From contig JBNKGC010000239.1 of assembly GCA_050289625.1 (NCBI GenBank), positions 1 to 8,308 on the forward strand: a DNA stretch of 8,308 nucleotides. Reading direction: 5' to 3'. Of the stretch, positions 5,895 to 8,308 are shown piece after piece; within the stretch, counting starts at the first letter, position 1, and each line of letters starts with the position of its first letter. The translations under genes were made by a program, and so were the position numbers. The notes under the pieces were generated by a model, which saw only the letters and a list, made by a program, of their open reading frames with translations, did no database searches and had not been told where the DNA came from. Source of the DNA: NIC37A-2 sp050289625 (GTDB lineage: Bacteria; Myxococcota_A; Polyangia; Polyangiales; Polyangiaceae).

Positions 5895-5928
5895 GAATTT
5901 CGGGTGCCGCAAGCGGCACCCGAAATTC
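5895..5928 (-). terminator. Perfect 16-bp-arm hairpin after the isocitrate dehydrogenase gene
   Basis: GAATTTCGGGTGCCGC at 5895-5910 and GCGGCACCCGAAATTC at 5913-5928 are exact reverse complements separated by two bases (AA on plus). In RNA the innermost pair or two would open to make a loop. It begins 12 nt after the isocitrate dehydrogenase stop and ends 17 nt before the GST start. No run of U follows, so it is not a textbook intrinsic terminator. It could terminate, attenuate or protect the 3' end of the isocitrate dehydrogenase mRNA. Confidence 0.7.
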
Positions 5929-5940
5929 TCGCGGCGACGC

Positions 5941-8166
5941 TCAGACGCTCGCGATGATCGCGTTCAACGTCGGGCTCGGCCGCATCGCCTTCGACGCCAC
6001 CTCGTGCTTCGGAGCGTAGTAGCCGCCGATGTCGACCGGAGTACCCTGGGCGGAGTTGAGCTCGTCGACGATCTTCTTCTCGTTCTTCGCGAGTGCTTCA
6101 GCCACCTTCGCGAACCGCGCGGCCAGCTCCGCATCTTGCTTTTGCGCAGCGAGGGCCTCGGCCCAGTACAAAGCCAAGTAGAAGTGGCTCCCCCGGTTGT
6201 CGAGCTCGCCGACCTTCCGCGATGGAGACTTGTTCTCCAGGAGAAACTTGGTATTCGCTGCGTCGAGGGCCGCGGCGAGCACCCGAACCTTGGGTAGGTC
6301 GTACCGATCGGCCAGGTGCTCCAGAGACGCCACCAAAGCCAGGAACTCACCGAGTGAATCCCAGCGCAGGTGCCCTTCTTCGTTGAACTGCTGCACGTGC
6401 TTCGGGGCGGAACCGCCGGCCCCAGTCTCGAAGAGACCGCCACCGCTCATCAGCGGCACGATCGAGAGCATCTTGGCGCTCGTGCCAACCTCGAGGATCG
6501 GGAACAGATCGGTCAGGTAGTCGCGGAGCACGTTGCCCGTCACCGAGATCGTGTCCTGACCGGCCTTGATCCGGTCCAGGCTGAAACGGGTCGCTCGCTC
6601 AGGCGGCAGAATCACGATCTCGAGACCAGTGGTGTCCTCGTCGTCGATGTACGTCTTCACCTTTTTGATCAGTTCGGCGTCGTGCGCTCGCGTCTCGTCC
6701 AACCAGAAAACGGCCGGGACGTTCGTGGCGCGAGCACGTCGCACGGCGAGCTTCACCCAATCGCGGATGGGAGCATCCTTCGTCTGGCACATCCGCCAGA
6801 TGTCACCGGCCTCGACCTCGTGCTCCAGGAGCACCTTGCCCGCAGCGTCGACCACCTGAACCTTACCGGGCGAGGCAATCTCGAAGGTCTTGTCGTGCGA
6901 GCCGTATTCTTCGGCCTTCTGCGCCATCAGACCCACGTTCGACACGCTCCCCATGGTGGTCGGATCGAAAGCCCCGTTTTCGCGGCAGAAGTCGACAACT
7001 TCCGAATACACGCCCGCGTAGCTGCTGTCCGGAATCACCGCCTTGGTGTCCTGCGGCTTGCCTTCCGCATTCCACATGCGGCCGGAGGTGCGGATCATCG
7101 CCGGCATCGATGCATCGACGATGACGTCACTGGGCACGTGCAGGTTGGTGATCCCCTTGTCCGAATTGACCATCGCTAGAGCCGGTCCGTTGGCGTAAGC
7201 GGCGTCGATCTCCGCGAGGATCTCGGAGCGCTTGTCTTCGGGGAGCCCTTCGAGCCTGGAGAGCAACGTGGCGAGGCCGTCGTTCGGATTGATCCCGAGC
7301 TCGTCGAAGGTCGCTCCGTGCTTGTCGAACACACTCTTGAAGAAGGTCCGCACCGCGTGCCCAAAAATGATCGGGTCGGAGACCTTCATCATTGTGGCCT
7401 TCATGTGCAGGGAAAAGAGCACCCCTTGGGCCTTCGCCTCGGCCACCTGAGCCTCCAAGAAGGCGAGCAGCGCTTTCTTGCTCATGACCGTCGCGTCGAT
7501 CACCTCGCCCGGTTGCAGTGCGAGCCCCTCCTTGAGTGGTGTCGTCGTTCCATCGGGGGCAACGTGCTTGATGCTCACCGTGGTGGCACCCGACAGGGTC
7601 AGCGACTTTTCGTTCGACCGGAAATCACCGCTCCCCATCGTCGAGACGTGCGACTTCGAGTCCTTCGACCACGCCCCCATCGAATGCGGGTTCTTCCTTG
7701 CGTACTCCTTGACGGCCTTCGGAGCTCGCCGATCCGAGTTGCCCTCGCGCAAGACCGGGTTCACAGCGCTCCCCTTCACCTTGTCGTAGCGAGCCCTGAT
7801 GTCTCGCTCCTCGTCGGTCTTCGGATCGTCCGGATAGTTCGGAAGCGCGTACCCTGCAGCTTGGAGCTCGGCGATGGCAGCCTTCATCTGCGGGATCGAT
7901 GCGCTGATGTTGGGGAGCTTGATGATGTTGGCCTCGGGTGTCTTCGCGATCCCACCGAGCTCGGAAAGCGCGTCGGCGACGCGCTGGCCCTCGCTCAGGC
8001 GGTCGGGAAAACTGGCCAGCAAGCGCCCAGCGAGCGAAATGTCGCGTGTCTCCACCCGAACTCCGGCCGGGGCCGTGAACGCCTGGATGATCGGCAACAA
8101 AGAGTAGGTTGCCAGTGCAGGGGCTTCGTCGGTCTCGGTGTACAGAATCGTCGGGTTCTGGGTCAT
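5941..8166 (-). CDS. icd: NADP-dependent isocitrate dehydrogenase, monomeric type
   Basis: A 741-residue enzyme of the monomeric IDH-II family, the same length as the Azotobacter vinelandii protein. It oxidatively decarboxylates isocitrate to 2-oxoglutarate in the TCA cycle and makes NADPH in the cytoplasm. The substrate loop GSAVNPVLREGNSDRRAP is intact (Ser133, Asn136, Arg140, Arg146). The coenzyme site residues Lys589-His590, Arg601 (in GHLRWDSLGEF) and Arg650 (in SPSRKVGELDNRGSHFYLAL) match the positions that give NADP preference in this family. MTQNPTILYTETDEAPALAT is a typical family N-terminus. The ATG at 8166 is chosen: GGAG lies 9 nt upstream, whereas a longer frame would need TTG at 8181, which overlaps that ribosome binding site. 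The gene stands alone with its own leader, and a strong hairpin follows its stop codon. No disrupted residues or frameshift are seen. Confidence 0.98.
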   Translation of the reverse strand: MTQNPTILYTETDEAPALATYSLLPIIQAFTAPAGVRVETRDISLAGRLLASFPDRLSEGQRVADALSELGGIAKTPEANIIKLPNISASIPQMKAAIAELQAAGYALPNYPDDPKTDEERDIRARYDKVKGSAVNPVLREGNSDRRAPKAVKEYARKNPHSMGAWSKDSKSHVSTMGSGDFRSNEKSLTLSGATTVSIKHVAPDGTTTPLKEGLALQPGEVIDATVMSKKALLAFLEAQVAEAKAQGVLFSLHMKATMMKVSDPIIFGHAVRTFFKSVFDKHGATFDELGINPNDGLATLLSRLEGLPEDKRSEILAEIDAAYANGPALAMVNSDKGITNLHVPSDVIVDASMPAMIRTSGRMWNAEGKPQDTKAVIPDSSYAGVYSEVVDFCRENGAFDPTTMGSVSNVGLMAQKAEEYGSHDKTFEIASPGKVQVVDAAGKVLLEHEVEAGDIWRMCQTKDAPIRDWVKLAVRRARATNVPAVFWLDETRAHDAELIKKVKTYIDDEDTTGLEIVILPPERATRFSLDRIKAGQDTISVTGNVLRDYLTDLFPILEVGTSAKMLSIVPLMSGGGLFETGAGGSAPKHVQQFNEEGHLRWDSLGEFLALVASLEHLADRYDLPKVRVLAAALDAANTKFLLENKSPSRKVGELDNRGSHFYLALYWAEALAAQKQDAELAARFAKVAEALAKNEKKIVDELNSAQGTPVDIGGYYAPKHEVASKAMRPSPTLNAIIASV

Positions 8167-8186
8167 CGTGGCGCTCTCCAATTTTT

Positions 8187-8217
8187 GCCCACCCGCGTGA
8201 AATCGAGTCGGGTGGGC
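8187..8217 (-). promoter_or_regulatory. Stem-loop in the isocitrate dehydrogenase leader
   Basis: GCCCACCCG at 8187-8195 and CGGGTGGGC at 8209-8217 form a perfect 9-bp stem around a 13-nt loop. On the transcribed strand the stem is followed by AAAAATT and then the GGAG ribosome binding site of the isocitrate dehydrogenase gene. The A-run is the opposite of what a terminator on this strand needs, so a role in the mRNA leader or as a protein-binding dyad is more likely than termination. Whether it is inside the transcript depends on the unmapped start site. Confidence 0.55.
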
Positions 8218-8237
8218 TGGTGTAACCAGGCTGGCTC

Positions 8238-8256
8238 ACCGGGCACAAGACCCGGT
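8238..8256 (-). promoter_or_regulatory. Second short inverted repeat upstream of isocitrate dehydrogenase
   Basis: ACCGGG at 8238-8243 and CCCGGT at 8251-8256 form a 6-bp stem with a 7-nt loop, 20 nt upstream of the longer stem at 8187-8217. Between the two is a small CCAGGCTGG dyad (8226-8234). In a GC-rich genome a 6-bp repeat can occur by chance, so this is a weak call. The stretch 8257-8308 shows no gene and no clear promoter boxes. Confidence 0.35.
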
Positions 8257-8308
8257 TGATCTCCCGCCTGGAAAACCCGCTTCCGCCACGCGGCCCTGCC
8301 ACCTCGCC

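Noticed and set aside
5878..5919. Longer GST start at GTG 5919
   Set aside because: It would place the start inside the perfect hairpin, and the added residues do not match the family N-terminus; the ATG at 5877 begins right at the conserved first strand.
8187..8217. Intrinsic terminator of an upstream gene
   Set aside because: On the minus strand the stem is followed by A residues, not U residues, and on the plus strand it is followed by mixed sequence; no upstream gene end is visible in the window.
6370..8259. Long plus-strand frames (6370-7179 and 7318-8259) opposite isocitrate dehydrogenase
   Set aside because: The minus-strand isocitrate dehydrogenase is full length with all key residues, so these are antisense shadows.

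Overview
The window looks like part of a high-GC Gram-negative chromosome, most probably a myxobacterium or close relative (Polyangia/Myxococcota). The best evidence is the left third: two tandem lipoprotein genes with Asp/Cys-rich modules, long Gly-Ser/Gly-Asp low-complexity linkers and C-terminal beta-sandwich-type domains, a style common in secreted myxobacterial proteins. The taxonomic call is inference; there is no rRNA or other marker in the window.

Layout. Positions 1-191 hold no gene, but do hold one copy of a dispersed repeat. 192-2767 (minus strand) is a probable two-gene operon: a lipoprotein with a GDGSG tandem repeat and a ligand-binding-like C-terminus is transcribed first (2767-1757), then a Cys-rich lipoprotein ending in a DNRLRE domain (1739-192). 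2768-3210 is non-coding and contains a second copy of the dispersed repeat, 93% identical to the first and inverted relative to it, followed by a third, diverged copy that makes the region a long imperfect dyad. 3211-4037 (minus) is a tightly coupled pair: a DoxX-family membrane protein and a single-domain rhodanese whose start overlaps the DoxX stop as ATGA. A 143-nt divergent promoter region with a perfect 9-bp-arm palindrome containing a T-N11-A core separates this pair from a LysR-type regulator (4181-5095, plus). A convergent gap of 131 nt follows. Then on the minus strand come a glutathione S-transferase family gene (5877-5227) and, upstream of it, a full-length monomeric NADP-isocitrate dehydrogenase (8166-5941), separated from each other by a perfect 16-bp-arm hairpin. 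The leader of the isocitrate dehydrogenase (8167-8308) carries two further inverted repeats.

How the parts may work together. The LysR regulator probably controls the divergent doxX-rhodanese pair, which could handle sulfane sulfur or redox stress at the membrane; the GST-family gene next to it suits a thiol/redox theme, but that link is only positional. The isocitrate dehydrogenase is a core TCA-cycle enzyme supplying NADPH. The two lipoproteins form a separate cell-surface module.

I found no transposase, phage gene, CRISPR array, tRNA or rRNA, and no convincing new defence or biosynthetic system. The most unusual structure is the three-copy repeat family bracketing the lipoprotein pair.
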